A stretch of DNA of 64,000 nucleotides from Ancylobacter defluvii (GTDB lineage Bacteria; Pseudomonadota; Alphaproteobacteria; Rhizobiales; Xanthobacteraceae). Positions 48,708-57,487 of this stretch are shown here, one piece after another. The stretch's first letter is position 1. Each line of letters opens with the position of its first letter. The position numbers and the translations under genes were made by a program. The stretch spans positions 1-64,000 of the forward strand of contig NZ_JAHBGD010000002.1 of the NCBI RefSeq assembly GCF_018390605.1. The letters are read 5' to 3'. The notes beneath the pieces were generated by a model, which saw nothing but the letters and a program-made list of their open reading frames with translations, ran no database searches and was not told the DNA's origin.

Positions 48708-49235
48708 TTATTGGCGACGGGGAAAGGCGCGCGCGCCGGTGAGTGCCGCGGTCTTCTCCGGCGAAGCGGCCGTCTCGGCGCTCTCCGCCGCGACCTCGGG
48801 GACCTCCTCGGCGTCGGCCTCGGGCTCCGGCACGGTGGTCTCGCCTTCCGCCGCCAGGCCTTCCGCAACCTCGCCTTCCGCAGCCTCGCCTTCCGCCGCG
48901 GCCTCCGCATCGCGGGCGGCCTTGGCCTCGGCGATGAACTCACCGGCGCCCTTCTTGGCCTCTCGCACGGATTCGCCCATCTCGCGGGCATAGCGATCGA
49001 GGTCGAGCCGCAGCCCGCCGACCGAGGGGCGCTCGGTCTCGGCCGCATAGGCGACCATGCGCAGCGACAGGCCGAGATCGGAGACGAGATCGGACAGGAA
49101 GCCGTCGGCGAGGTCGTGCTGGTCGGCATAGGCCATCAGCATGTCCCACAACGCGGCACGATGGGCCTCATAGGCCTCGTCATAGCCCTCGTCGCCGTCC
49201 TCCGGCGGGTTTCCGTGGAAATCATTGCCGCTCAT
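48708..49235 (-). CDS. Hypothetical acidic protein with C-terminal repeat
   Basis: 175 residues, not recognised. The first 100 residues are predicted helical and soluble, with an acidic start (EDGDEGYDEAYEAH) and the conserved-looking RAALWDMLMAYADQHDLADG. From about residue 105 the chain is almost only Ala, Glu, Gly and Pro, built from a 15-bp DNA repeat that gives AAEGE-type pentapeptides. It ends in a basic FPRRQ. The gene is 11 bp from gpt and probably co-transcribed with it. The N-terminal half suggests a real conserved protein; the tail is likely disordered. Confidence 0.65.
   Translation of the reverse strand: MSGNDFHGNPPEDGDEGYDEAYEAHRAALWDMLMAYADQHDLADGFLSDLVSDLGLSLRMVAYAAETERPSVGGLRLDLDRYAREMGESVREAKKGAGEFIAEAKAARDAEAAAEGEAAEGEVAEGLAAEGETTVPEPEADAEEVPEVAAESAETAASPEKTAALTGARAFPRRQ
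48840..48899 (-). repeat. Four 15-bp repeats in the hypothetical gene
   Basis: Units start at 48840, 48855, 48870 and 48885, each with the core GCCTTCCGC on the plus strand. They encode five-residue AAEGE-like units on the minus strand. The length keeps the frame, so copy number could vary. Confidence 0.75.
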
Positions 49236-49246
49236 CGCAGTTCTCC

Positions 49247-49750
49247 TCAGGCGACGCCGTCGCGGATGGGCGGCTGGAAGGACAGACCCATGTCCCAGGG
49301 GAAGTAGATCCAGGTATCCTGGCTCACTTCGGTGATAAAGGTATCGATGACGTCGCGCCCGAGTGGCTTGGCGTAGACGGTGGCGAAATGCGCCTTGGGC
49401 AGCATGGCGCGCACCAGCCGCGCGGTCGAGCCGGTATCGACAAGATCGTCGATGACCAGCAGGCCCTTGCCGCCCTCGCCCGCCGCATCCAGCACCGACT
49501 GGGCGATGGGCTTCAGCACCAGCGTTTCACCCTGGTTCTTGTAGTCGTGATAGGAGGCGATTGAGACGGTCTCGATCAGCCGCAACCCCAGCTCGCGAGC
49601 GACGATGGCCGCCGGCACCAGCCCGCCGCGGGTGATGCAGACCAGTCCTTCATACGGGCCGAAGCCGGACAGACGCCAGGCGAGTGCGCGGGCGTCGCGG
49701 TGGAACTGGTCCCACGAGACGGGAAACGCCTTCTGGCGCTCATCGGACAT
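49247..49750 (-). CDS. gpt: Xanthine-guanine phosphoribosyltransferase
   Basis: 167-residue type I phosphoribosyltransferase salvaging xanthine and guanine. The PRPP-binding loop [16 protein letters not shown] lies near residue 95. The N-terminal strand [16 protein letters not shown] contains the conserved RGG, and the C-terminal WIYFPWDMG matches the Gpt family base-binding end. It is transcribed from a 314-bp spacer shared with the divergent DUF1254 gene; the hypothetical acidic protein follows. Confidence 0.92.
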   Translation of the reverse strand: MSDERQKAFPVSWDQFHRDARALAWRLSGFGPYEGLVCITRGGLVPAAIVARELGLRLIETVSIASYHDYKNQGETLVLKPIAQSVLDAAGEGGKGLLVIDDLVDTGSTARLVRAMLPKAHFATVYAKPLGRDVIDTFITEVSQDTWIYFPWDMGLSFQPPIRDGVA

Positions 49751-50064
49751 GATCGTGCCTCCTGAGGCGGACCGCCTGTCCGCCGCCTCGGCGCGATCAA
49801 TAGCCGGTGCGGAGGCGGGGATGAAGGGGGAATCGTGGGGAGCTCAACAGGATAGGAGGGCAGAGGCGGACGGTATCGCCGGCGAAGCCGATCCGAGGAC
49901 GGTCATCAAGCCGTGCCCCCGGTCGACGACATCGGTGGATGGCGGACATTCAAGCGGGGCTCTCTCGGCCGCTGCAGTGTCAATCCTCGGAGAGGCCGGG
50001 TACTCTTCTGCTACCACACTACCAGCGCTCGATCACAAGCTGCCAATCCAAGGAAGTTGTTCAA
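49751..50064. other. 314-bp spacer between gpt and the DUF1254 gene
   Basis: No gene recognised. Near the gpt start, an imperfect GC-rich inverted repeat GAGGCGGA/TCCGCCGCCTC lies around 49765-49790 and may be regulatory. The right-hand end carries the AAGGAAG ribosome-binding site for the DUF1254 gene. Divergent promoters must lie here, but no clear boxes are seen. Confidence 0.4.
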
Positions 50065-51507
50065 ATGCTTACAAAGCGCGATCTGCTGCGGTCTGCCGCG
50101 GTGGCTGCACTCGCCGCCACGGCGGCGAAGTCCGCCCCGGCAATGGCGCAGGACAAGGCTGAATGGCCCAACCTGCTGGAGGCCAAGAATATCGCCGAGG
50201 AAGGGTTCATCTATGGCCTGCCGCTGGTGATGAACTATGCGGTTATGCAAGAATTCGCCGTCGACAGGAATTCCGGGCAGTTCAAGGCTCCGTTCAACGA
50301 AATCAACAACCAGCACCACGTCGCCACCCCCGAAGATACGGCCGTCATCACGCCGAACAGCGACACTCCGTACTCGTTCGTCTGGCTGGATTTGCGCGCC
50401 GAACCTATGGTCGTCTCGGTGCCGACGGTCGAAAAGGGCCGCTACTACGCCGTCCAGCTCATCGACGGCAACACCTATAATTTTGGCTATATCGGCACGC
50501 GCGCCACCGGCACCGAGCCGGGCGATTATCTGGTGGCCGGCCCCGATTGGAAAGGTGAAATCCCCACGGGAATCCGGAAGGCCTTCCGATCGACGACGCC
50601 GTTCGCGCTCGCTCTTATCCGCACTCAGCTCTTCAATCCCGACGACATGTCCAACGTCGAGAAAATTCAGGCCGGCTACAAGGCGCAGCCGCTCTCCGGC
50701 TTTCTTAAGCATTCGGCACCCCCCGCCGCGCCGAAGATCGAGTTTCTTCCTGCCACCACCGCCGGGATCAAGGATAACTTCTTCCAGTATCTCGACGCAG
50801 CCCTGCAATTCGTCCCGGCGACCGCGAGGGACGAGCCCGTTCGCGCGAAACTTGCGAAGATCGGCATCGGTCCCGGCAAGACCTTCGCGTTCAAGGATCT
50901 GCCGCTGGAACACAAGGCCGAAATCCTGGTGGGGATGAAGCAAGGTGACGAGAAGGTCGTAAAATGGCTGGACAGCGGAAACAAGAACATTAACGGCTGG
51001 AATGTCGGCTCGTTCTTTGGTGACGAGGCCTTCTACAACGGCGATTGGCTGATGCGGGCCGGTGCTGCAAAGGGCGGCCTTCTGGGGAACGATGCCGTGG
51101 AGGCCATGTACCCCTATACCCGAACGGACGCGACCGGCGAACCTCTCGATGGCAGCAAGCACAAATACACCATCACCTTCGCGCCTGGTCAGTTGCCGCC
51201 GGTGAATGCGTTCTGGTCGGTCACGATGTACGATGCCAAGAGCCAGTTCCTGGTCAAGAATCCGATCAATCGCTACCTGATCAACTCTCCGATGCTGCCG
51301 GCGATGAAGCAGGACGCCGACGGCTCGCTGACGCTGTACATTCAAAAAGACAGCCCCGGCGCGGATAAGGAAGCAAACTGGCTGCCGGCGCCGGATGACA
51401 AAATCTATCTCGTGATGCGACTATACTGGCCAAAGCCTACGCCGCCTTCGATCCTGCCGCCGGGCGAAGGGACATGGCAACCGCCGGGCGTGAAGCAGGC
51501 GTCGTAG
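50065..51507 (+). CDS. Exported DUF1254/DUF1214 domain protein
   Basis: 480 residues with an N-terminal export signal (KRDLLRSAAVAALAATAAKS, cleavage near AMAQ at about residue 29). The DUF1254 part has GFIYGLPLVMNYAV and ITPNSDTPYSFVWLDLR. The DUF1214 part has the C-terminal FWSVTMYDAKSQFLV and MRLYWPKPTPPSILPPGEG. Function of these exported proteins is unknown; they are widespread as single genes. I chose the ATG at 50065, preceded by AAGGAAG. Codon use looks less GC-biased than in the neighbours (for example more AAA, AAT, ATT codons), which may indicate recent acquisition. Confidence 0.85.
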   Translation: MLTKRDLLRSAAVAALAATAAKSAPAMAQDKAEWPNLLEAKNIAEEGFIYGLPLVMNYAVMQEFAVDRNSGQFKAPFNEINNQHHVATPEDTAVITPNSDTPYSFVWLDLRAEPMVVSVPTVEKGRYYAVQLIDGNTYNFGYIGTRATGTEPGDYLVAGPDWKGEIPTGIRKAFRSTTPFALALIRTQLFNPDDMSNVEKIQAGYKAQPLSGFLKHSAPPAAPKIEFLPATTAGIKDNFFQYLDAALQFVPATARDEPVRAKLAKIGIGPGKTFAFKDLPLEHKAEILVGMKQGDEKVVKWLDSGNKNINGWNVGSFFGDEAFYNGDWLMRAGAAKGGLLGNDAVEAMYPYTRTDATGEPLDGSKHKYTITFAPGQLPPVNAFWSVTMYDAKSQFLVKNPINRYLINSPMLPAMKQDADGSLTLYIQKDSPGADKEANWLPAPDDKIYLVMRLYWPKPTPPSILPPGEGTWQPPGVKQAS

Positions 51508-51611
51508 CAGAGGCAGGTTGCGTGCGCCTCACCCCTCGCGTGGTCGAGGCGGGAACGTCGCTGGTTCCGCTGATGTCCGCAGTCGGTCGAAAAGCCACTG
51601 CGGGCATCCCC

Positions 51612-52352
51612 TCACCCGGCCTTCCGTGCCGCCAGCATCGCCTGCACGTCCGCCATCGCCGCCGCCAGCAGAGCGGGCTCGCGGGCGCGCACCACCAGGT
51701 TGGTGTTCGGCCGGCCGAGTTCGTCGGCGAAGGGGTAGGAGCCGATCGACACGCCGGGATGCGCCTTGGCGATCTCGCCGAGCGGGCCGCCGACATCGCC
51801 TTCCTTGGCATCCGCCCGCACCGTCTCCGACAGCATCACCTGGCCGGTCTTCAGCTGCGGCGCCACTTCGTCCAGCATCGCCTGCATGATCGAGGGCACC
51901 CCGGCCATGACGATGACATTGCCGATCCAGAATCCCGGCGCCTTGGAGATCTTGTTGGCGACCAGAGCCGCGCCGTGCGGGATGCGCGCCATGCGCAGCC
52001 GCGCCTCGTTGAGGTCGGCCTCGGGGATACGCTCCAGCAGCATGGCGCGCGCCTGCGCATTCACGGAAATCTCGACGCCGAACGCCTTCGCCACCGCATC
52101 GGCGGTGATGTCGTCATGGGTCGGCCCGATTCCGCCGGTGGTGAACACATAGGTGTAGCGCGCGCGCAGCGCGTTCAGGGCGGCGACGATCTCGTCCTCG
52201 ATGTCCGGCACCACCCGCACCTCGGCGACGTCGACGCCGATGGCGGTGAGATATTCGGCGATGTAGCCGATGTTCTTGTCCTTGGTGCGCCCGGACAGGA
52301 TCTCGTCGCCAATGACCAGAATGCTCGCCGTGACCGCTTCCTGCGTGCTCAT
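51612..52352 (-). CDS. CinA N-terminal-type (molybdopterin-binding fold) protein
   Basis: 246 residues of the MoCF-biosynthesis fold found in CinA N-termini. It has ILVIGDEILSGRTKDKN, the central FTTGGIGPTHDDITADAVA and IVMAGVPSIMQAML. There is no amidase domain; that activity is encoded separately by pncC at 51-539. CinA N-terminal domains have ADP-ribose pyrophosphatase or pyrophosphatase-type roles in NAD repair. I chose the ATG at 52352, which has GGGGAA upstream. It is convergent with the DUF1254 gene and divergent from the ATP-grasp gene. Confidence 0.87.
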   Translation of the reverse strand: MSTQEAVTASILVIGDEILSGRTKDKNIGYIAEYLTAIGVDVAEVRVVPDIEDEIVAALNALRARYTYVFTTGGIGPTHDDITADAVAKAFGVEISVNAQARAMLLERIPEADLNEARLRMARIPHGAALVANKISKAPGFWIGNVIVMAGVPSIMQAMLDEVAPQLKTGQVMLSETVRADAKEGDVGGPLGEIAKAHPGVSIGSYPFADELGRPNTNLVVRAREPALLAAAMADVQAMLAARKAG

Positions 52353-52558
52353 CCACCGATTCCCCGTCCCTCGCGCCGCAGCGGGCGTCGCCATTGCCGC
52401 ACATGCGCGCAAAGCTCGCTTGAGGCAAGGGCACGACGCCTGCGTTTTGGGCAAAAGGAAACCATTCCGCGCAATATCGCCATAGCGACTTCACCCCCTC
52501 TTCCGCTGGCACGGCGTTTGTAGCTAACTTGCCTGAGTTGGGGAGTGAAGCTTTCACG

Positions 52559-53980
52559 ATGACCGTCGCGTTCGACGAAATGACCAATGCGGACGGCTCA
52601 GTCCGCGCCGCCTACACCGCCCTCGCCCGCTGGCTGAGCAACGTTCCGCCCGACGTGCTGGACCATCGCCGCAAGGAAGCGGAGTTCATCTTCCGCAAGA
52701 TCGGCATCACCTTCGCCGTCTATGGCGACAGCGATGCCCAGGAGCGGCTGATCCCCTTCGACATCATCCCGCGCGTGCTGACCGGCGGCGAATGGGCCCG
52801 GCTCTCCAAGGGGCTGGAGCAGCGCACCAAGGCGCTGAACCTCTACATCAAGGACGTCTATTCCAAGCGCGAGATCCTGCGCGCCGGCATCGTGCCGGAG
52901 GACCTCGTCTACCAGAACCCGGTGTTCCGCCCGGAGATGAACGGCCAGAAGGTGCCGCACGATCTCTATGTGCACATCGCCGGCATCGACGTGGTCCGTA
53001 TAGACGCCGAAACCTTCTACGTGCTCGAGGACAATGCCCGCACGCCCTCCGGCGTCTCCTACATGCTGGAGAACCGCGAGATCATGATGCGGCTGTTCCC
53101 CGAGCTGTTCGCGGAGAACCGCGTCGCGCCGGTGGAGAACTATGCCGACGAGCTGCTCGCGACGCTGAAATCGCTGGCGCCGACGACCGCCACCAGCGAC
53201 CCGGTGGTGGCAGTGCTGACGCCGGGCATCTTCAACTCGGCCTATTACGAGCACTCCTTCCTCGCCGACAAGCTGGGCGTCGAGCTGGTGGAGGGGCGCG
53301 ATCTCTTCATCAAGAACGACATCGTCTATATGCGCACCACCGAGGGGCCCAAGCGCGTCGACGTGATCTATCGCCGGCTCGACGACGATTTCATCGACCC
53401 CCTCGCCTTCCGCCCCGACAGCGTGCTCGGCGTGCCCGGCCTGATGAGCGCCTATCACGCCGGCAACGTCACGCTGACCAATGCGGTAGGCACCGGGGTG
53501 GCCGACGACAAGGCGGTCTACAGCTACATGCCGGAGATCGTGCGCTTCTATCTCGGCGAGGAGCCGATATTGAAGAACGTGCCGACCTGGCGCTGCCGCG
53601 AGGCCGACCACCTGAAATACGTGCTCGACAACCTCCACGAGCTGGTGGTGAAGGAAGTGCACGGCTCAGGCGGCTACGGCATGCTGATCGGCCCGCGCGC
53701 GGACAAGGCGCAGATCGAGCTGTTCCGCGCCAAGCTGAAGCAGGATCCGAACAACTTCATCGCCCAGCCGACGCTGGCGCTGTCCACCTGCCCGACCCTG
53801 GTCGAGGAAGGCATCGCGCCGCGCCATGTCGACCTGCGCCCCTTCGTGCTGACCGGCTCGGACCGGGTTCGCATCGTGCCGGGCGGGCTGACGCGGGTGG
53901 CGCTGCAGGCCGGCTCGCTGGTGGTGAATTCCAGCCAGGGCGGCGGGACCAAGGACACCTGGGTGCTGGAGGAGAGCTGA
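52559..53980 (+). CDS. Circularly permuted ATP-grasp protein (predicted peptide ligase)
   Basis: 473 residues of the CP_ATPgrasp type-2 family. It has QRTKALNLYIKDVY near residue 92, VLEDNARTPSGVSYMLENRE, the central PGIFNSAYYEHSFLAD, and the nucleotide-binding KEVHGSGGYGMLIGP near residue 365. The C-terminal NSSQGGGTKDTWVLEE is also typical. ATP-grasp enzymes of this group are predicted amidoligases that form peptide or amide bonds. It is encoded with alpha-E, transglutaminase and Anbu genes, an association known in many bacteria. I chose the ATG at 52559, which is the first in the frame; a TTG ten codons earlier is less likely. The substrate is unknown. Confidence 0.85.
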   Translation: MTVAFDEMTNADGSVRAAYTALARWLSNVPPDVLDHRRKEAEFIFRKIGITFAVYGDSDAQERLIPFDIIPRVLTGGEWARLSKGLEQRTKALNLYIKDVYSKREILRAGIVPEDLVYQNPVFRPEMNGQKVPHDLYVHIAGIDVVRIDAETFYVLEDNARTPSGVSYMLENREIMMRLFPELFAENRVAPVENYADELLATLKSLAPTTATSDPVVAVLTPGIFNSAYYEHSFLADKLGVELVEGRDLFIKNDIVYMRTTEGPKRVDVIYRRLDDDFIDPLAFRPDSVLGVPGLMSAYHAGNVTLTNAVGTGVADDKAVYSYMPEIVRFYLGEEPILKNVPTWRCREADHLKYVLDNLHELVVKEVHGSGGYGMLIGPRADKAQIELFRAKLKQDPNNFIAQPTLALSTCPTLVEEGIAPRHVDLRPFVLTGSDRVRIVPGGLTRVALQAGSLVVNSSQGGGTKDTWVLEES

Positions 53981-54044
53981 GACGGCGGCAGGCCCATCGC
54001 GGTAAGGGGTTCGGCCGGATCGGCGAACGGTGAGCCCCCTTACC

Positions 54045-54075
54045 CTACCCCTCTCCCCGTCGGGGAGAGGGGTAG
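54045..54075. repeat. Perfect 15-bp palindrome between ATP-grasp and LysE genes
   Basis: CTACCCCTCTCCCCG at 54045-54059 is the exact reverse complement of 54061-54075, with one base between. It would fold to a very stable hairpin. Such CCCTCTCC/GGAGAGGG palindromes are frequent intergenic repeats in alphaproteobacterial genomes, and it may partly terminate transcription before the lysE gene. Confidence 0.75.
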
Positions 54076-54104
54076 AAGGCAAGACGGATCGGGGAGGCAC
54101 GGAT

Positions 54105-54728
54105 ATGAGCATCGAGACCTGGCTAGCCTTCGTCGCCGCTTCGGCGGTGCTGCTGCTCATTCCCGGGCCGACCATACTGCTCGTCGTCTCCTATGCGCTC
54201 GGGCAAGGGCGCAAGGTCGCCCTTCCCGTCGCCGCCGGCGTGGCGCTCGGCGACTTCACCGCGATGACGCTGTCGATGTTCGGCCTCGGCGCGCTGCTCG
54301 CCACCTCGGCGACGCTGTTCACCGTGCTGAAATGGATCGGCGCGCTTTATCTGATCTGGCTCGGCATCAAGCTGTGGCGCGCCGGCGCCAGCCCGCTGGT
54401 CGCTCCGGCGCAAGGCGGCGGCCGCGCGCTGAAAATGCTCGCCCATGCCTGGCTGGTGACCGCGCTCAACCCCAAGAGCATCACCTTCTTCGTGGCGTTC
54501 CTGCCGCAGTTCCTCGACACCTCGCGGCCGATGCTCGGCCAGATGCTGGTCTTCGAGACCACCTTCCTGGTGCTGGCGGCGGCGAACGCCTTCGGCTACG
54601 CACTGGTGGCCGGGAAACTGCGCGGCGCCATCTCCAATTCCTCGGTCGTCGTCGCGGTCAACCGCATCGGCGGCTCCCTTCTCATCGGGGCGGGCCTTGC
54701 CACGCTCGCCTGGCGCAACGCCAAATAA
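54105..54728 (+). CDS. LysE/RhtB-family amino-acid exporter
   Basis: 207 residues with six predicted membrane helices. The N-terminal LLIPGPTILLVVSYALGQGR carries the family signature PGP, and TALNPKSITFFVAFLPQF is the second conserved segment. These proteins export amino acids such as lysine, threonine or homoserine lactone. I chose the ATG at 54105, with GGGGAGG eight bases upstream. It lies inside the ATP-grasp/alpha-E/transglutaminase/Anbu cluster, 12 bp before the alpha-E gene. That is not its usual context, so its link to the system is inferred. Confidence 0.88.
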   Translation: MSIETWLAFVAASAVLLLIPGPTILLVVSYALGQGRKVALPVAAGVALGDFTAMTLSMFGLGALLATSATLFTVLKWIGALYLIWLGIKLWRAGASPLVAPAQGGGRALKMLAHAWLVTALNPKSITFFVAFLPQFLDTSRPMLGQMLVFETTFLVLAAANAFGYALVAGKLRGAISNSSVVVAVNRIGGSLLIGAGLATLAWRNAK

Positions 54729-54740
54729 GGCGCGGGTCTC

Positions 54741-55685
54741 ATGCTGTCACGTACCGCCGACAATCTTTACTGGCTCGCCCGCTACATGGAGCGCGCCGAC
54801 TGCCTTGCCCGCCTGCTCGACGTCACCCAGCGCCTCGCCCAGCTGCCCGTCGCCTATGGCGGCTCGACCAATGAGTGGCGCTCGGCGCTGCTCACCGCCG
54901 GCTGCGCCGAGCAGTTCAAGCAGCTGCACGGCGAGGATGCGACGGAGCAGAACGTCATCAACTTCCTCGCCTTCGCGCCGGAAAACCCCTCCTCGATCCG
55001 CAACTGCTTCGAGATCGCCCGGACCAATGCCCGCTCGGTGCGCACCGCGCTGACCATCGAGATGTGGGAGACCATCAACACCGCCTGGCTGGAGCTGAAG
55101 CGCTATTCCACCAAGGACATGACCCGCGAGGAGCTGGCGCGCTTCCTCTCCTTCGTGAAGGAGACCTCGCTACGCTTCGACGGCGCCGCCTACCGCACCA
55201 TGCTGCGCAACGACGCCTTCTGGTTCTCGCGCGTCGGCATGTATGTCGAGCGCGCCGACAACACCGCCCGCATCCTCGACGTGAAGTATCACGTGCTGCT
55301 GCCGGACAGCGAGCATGTCGGCGGGCCGCTCGACTACTTCCAGTGGTCGTCGATCCTGCGCTCGGTCTCGGCGCTGACCTCGTTCCACTGGGTGTACCGC
55401 GAGAGCGTGAAGCCGTGGCTGGTGGCGGACCTCTTGATCCTCAACGCGCAGATGCCGCGCTCGCTGACCAGCTGCTACCAGAATATTTCGCGTTATCTCG
55501 ACGACATAGCCGCCTATTATGGACGGCAGGGAACCGCGCAGCGGCTCGCCCGTTCCACGTTTACCCGCCTGTCCAACAGCCGGATGGACGACGTGTTCCA
55601 GACCGGCCTGCACGAATATATCGAGATCTTCGTTTCCGAGAACAACCGCCTCGGCGCGACGGTGACCGAGCAGTATCTGCTGTAG
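54741..55685 (+). CDS. Alpha-E domain protein (COG2307)
   Basis: 314 residues, almost wholly helical. The N-terminal MLSRTADNLYWLARYMERAD is the diagnostic start of alpha-E proteins, and FWFSRVGMYVERADNTARIL repeats the pattern at about residue 155. Members are nearly always encoded with CP-ATP-grasp and transglutaminase genes. A role as substrate-binding or scaffold partner of the ligase has been predicted but is unproven. The gene follows lysE by 12 bp and ends 69 bp before the transglutaminase start. Confidence 0.88.
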   Translation: MLSRTADNLYWLARYMERADCLARLLDVTQRLAQLPVAYGGSTNEWRSALLTAGCAEQFKQLHGEDATEQNVINFLAFAPENPSSIRNCFEIARTNARSVRTALTIEMWETINTAWLELKRYSTKDMTREELARFLSFVKETSLRFDGAAYRTMLRNDAFWFSRVGMYVERADNTARILDVKYHVLLPDSEHVGGPLDYFQWSSILRSVSALTSFHWVYRESVKPWLVADLLILNAQMPRSLTSCYQNISRYLDDIAAYYGRQGTAQRLARSTFTRLSNSRMDDVFQTGLHEYIEIFVSENNRLGATVTEQYLL

Positions 55686-55754
55686 CGGAGGCCGCCCGCC
55701 CCGCCCGTGCCTGCCGCCTTCTGTGCTCGCCTTCCGCGCCGCAACGGTGTTTCC

Positions 55755-56591
55755 ATGCGTATCCATGTCAGCCATGCAACCGTCTATCGTTATGATCCGC
55801 CGGCCAACGGCGCCATCCAGATCCTGCGGCTGACCCCGCGCAGCCATGACGGGCAATATGTCGTCGCCTGGCGCATCGACGTCTCGGAAAGCTGCCGGTT
55901 GCAGGCGCATGAGGACGCCTTCGGCAACCTCACCCATACCTTCGCCATCGATGGGCCGCTCTCCGAATTGCGGGTGACGGTGGACGGCGAGATCGAGACG
56001 CAGGACACCTCCGGCGTGGTACGCGGCACGGTGGAACGCTTCCCGCCCAGCCTGTTCCTGCGCGACAGCGAGCTCACCGCCTCCAGTGCCGAGATGCGGA
56101 AATTCGCCGAGGCGGCAACCGGCGACGAGCCGGATCGCCTCACCCGGCTGCACAAGCTGATGAGCGGGCTGGCGCAGGAGATGGCCTACGATCCCGATCC
56201 GACCATCGTCTCCACCAAGGCGGCCGAGGCCTTCGCGCTGAAGCGCGGCGTCTGCCAGGACTTCGCGCATGTGTTCATCGGCTGCGCCCGCCATCTCGGC
56301 ATTCCGGCCCGCTACGTCAGCGGCTACCTGGTCGGCGACGGCGCCCATGCCGAGCAGGGCGCCGGGCACCAGGCCGGCCACGCCTGGGCGGAGGTGCATA
56401 TCGAGGGGCTGGGCTGGGTAGGATTCGACGCCGCCAACGATCTCTGCCCGACCGACGCCTATGTCCGCGTCGCCGTCGGCCTCGATTATCTGAGCGCCGC
56501 GCCGGTACGCGGAAACCGCTATGGCGGCGGCGACGAGGTGTTGTCGGTAGCGCTCACCGTCGATCAATCCAGCCGCCAGATCCAGGGCTGA
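55755..56591 (+). CDS. Transglutaminase-like cysteine peptidase family protein
   Basis: 278 residues. A beta-rich bacterial transglutaminase N-terminal domain (RIHVSHATVYRYD, then LRLTPRSHDGQY) is followed by the papain-like core. The triad is visible as Cys in RGVCQDFAHVFIG, His in AGHAWAEVHIEG and Asp in WVGFDAAND. Members may cleave or form isopeptide bonds. It is co-directional with the alpha-E gene upstream and the Anbu gene downstream (80 bp). I chose the ATG at 55755 because it begins exactly at the conserved N-terminal strand. Confidence 0.9.
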   Translation: MRIHVSHATVYRYDPPANGAIQILRLTPRSHDGQYVVAWRIDVSESCRLQAHEDAFGNLTHTFAIDGPLSELRVTVDGEIETQDTSGVVRGTVERFPPSLFLRDSELTASSAEMRKFAEAATGDEPDRLTRLHKLMSGLAQEMAYDPDPTIVSTKAAEAFALKRGVCQDFAHVFIGCARHLGIPARYVSGYLVGDGAHAEQGAGHQAGHAWAEVHIEGLGWVGFDAANDLCPTDAYVRVAVGLDYLSAAPVRGNRYGGGDEVLSVALTVDQSSRQIQG

Positions 56592-56671
56592 TATTGCCCG
56601 CCCATGAAGCGTCCCGCTATAAGGACGCGCCATAAACATGCGCCGCGCGTGCGCCGGGGGACGTGCCTGAA

Positions 56672-57409
56672 ATGACCTATTGCTGCGGAATCCTGGTGCG
56701 CGACGGTCTCGTCATGATCGCCGACACCCGCACCAATGCGGGGCTCGACAATGTCTCGACCTTTCGCAAGCTGCACATTTTCGAGGAGCCGGGCCGGCAC
56801 GTGATGGCGCTGTCGACCGCCGGCAATCTCTCGATCTCGCAGGCGGTGATCTCGACGCTGCAGGAAGGGCTCGAGAATCCGGAGACCGGCGAGAAGGACA
56901 CACTGGTCGGCGCCTCCAGCATGTTCCGCGCGACGCAGCTGGTCGGCCGCGCCATCCGCCATGTCCACGACCTCTATGCCGAGGGCCTGAAGGAAGCCGA
57001 TGTGCGCTTCGACGTGTCGTTCCTGTTCGGCGGCCAGGTGAATGGCGGGCGGCTGCGGCTGTTCATGATCTACGCCGCCGGCAATTTCATCGAATGCACC
57101 GCGGACACGCCGTTCCTGCAGATCGGCGAGCACAAATACGGCAAGCCGGTGCTCGACCGCTCGGTCACCTACAACACCGATCTCTATGATGCGCTGAAGC
57201 TCGGGCTGATATCGATGGATTCGACCATGCGCTCGAATCTCGGGGTCGGCATGCCGATCGACATCCTGCTGGCGCGCCGCGACGCCGGGCAGTCGGAACT
57301 CAATTACCGCATCGAGCCGGGCGAGCCGTATTTCCACGATCTGCGCGAGCGCTGGTCGGCGGCGTTGCGGGCGGCGCATAACAATATTCCGCGCCCGCCC
57401 TACCGCTGA
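56672..57409 (+). CDS. Anbu-type proteasome-like protease
   Basis: 245 residues of the Ntn-hydrolase fold. The start Met-Thr-Tyr-Cys fits the Anbu family, in which the residue after Met, Thr2, becomes the N-terminal nucleophile. This favours the ATG at 56672 over a GTG at 56663. It continues with LVMIADTRTNAGLDNVSTF and the lysine in FRKLHIF. VSFLFGGQVNGGRL and the C-terminal IDILLARRDAG follow. Anbu proteins assemble into helical or ring-like self-compartmentalised particles. The neighbouring ligase and transglutaminase suggest a modified-peptide substrate; this is inference. Confidence 0.88.
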   Translation: MTYCCGILVRDGLVMIADTRTNAGLDNVSTFRKLHIFEEPGRHVMALSTAGNLSISQAVISTLQEGLENPETGEKDTLVGASSMFRATQLVGRAIRHVHDLYAEGLKEADVRFDVSFLFGGQVNGGRLRLFMIYAAGNFIECTADTPFLQIGEHKYGKPVLDRSVTYNTDLYDALKLGLISMDSTMRSNLGVGMPIDILLARRDAGQSELNYRIEPGEPYFHDLRERWSAALRAAHNNIPRPPYR

Positions 57410-57416
57410 CCACATG

Positions 57417-57454
57417 GAAAGGCCCGGCGACATTTGGTGCCAGCCGGGCCTTTC
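57417..57454. terminator. Stem-loop after the Anbu gene
   Basis: GAAAGGCCCGGC (57417-57428) pairs perfectly with GCCGGGCCTTTC (57443-57454) around a 14-base loop, 8 bp after the anbu stop. A short T-run is part of the right arm, and the symmetry could also stop transcripts coming from the small minus-strand gene. Confidence 0.65.
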
Positions 57455-57487
57455 TGACGCGATGTAAAGTGTACCGATCGTCTACGA

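Noticed and set aside
51612-52352. CinA-like gene considered a truncated CinA pseudogene
   Set aside because: It is complete as an N-terminal-type protein with its own start and stop, and a separate pncC supplies the amidase domain at 51-539.
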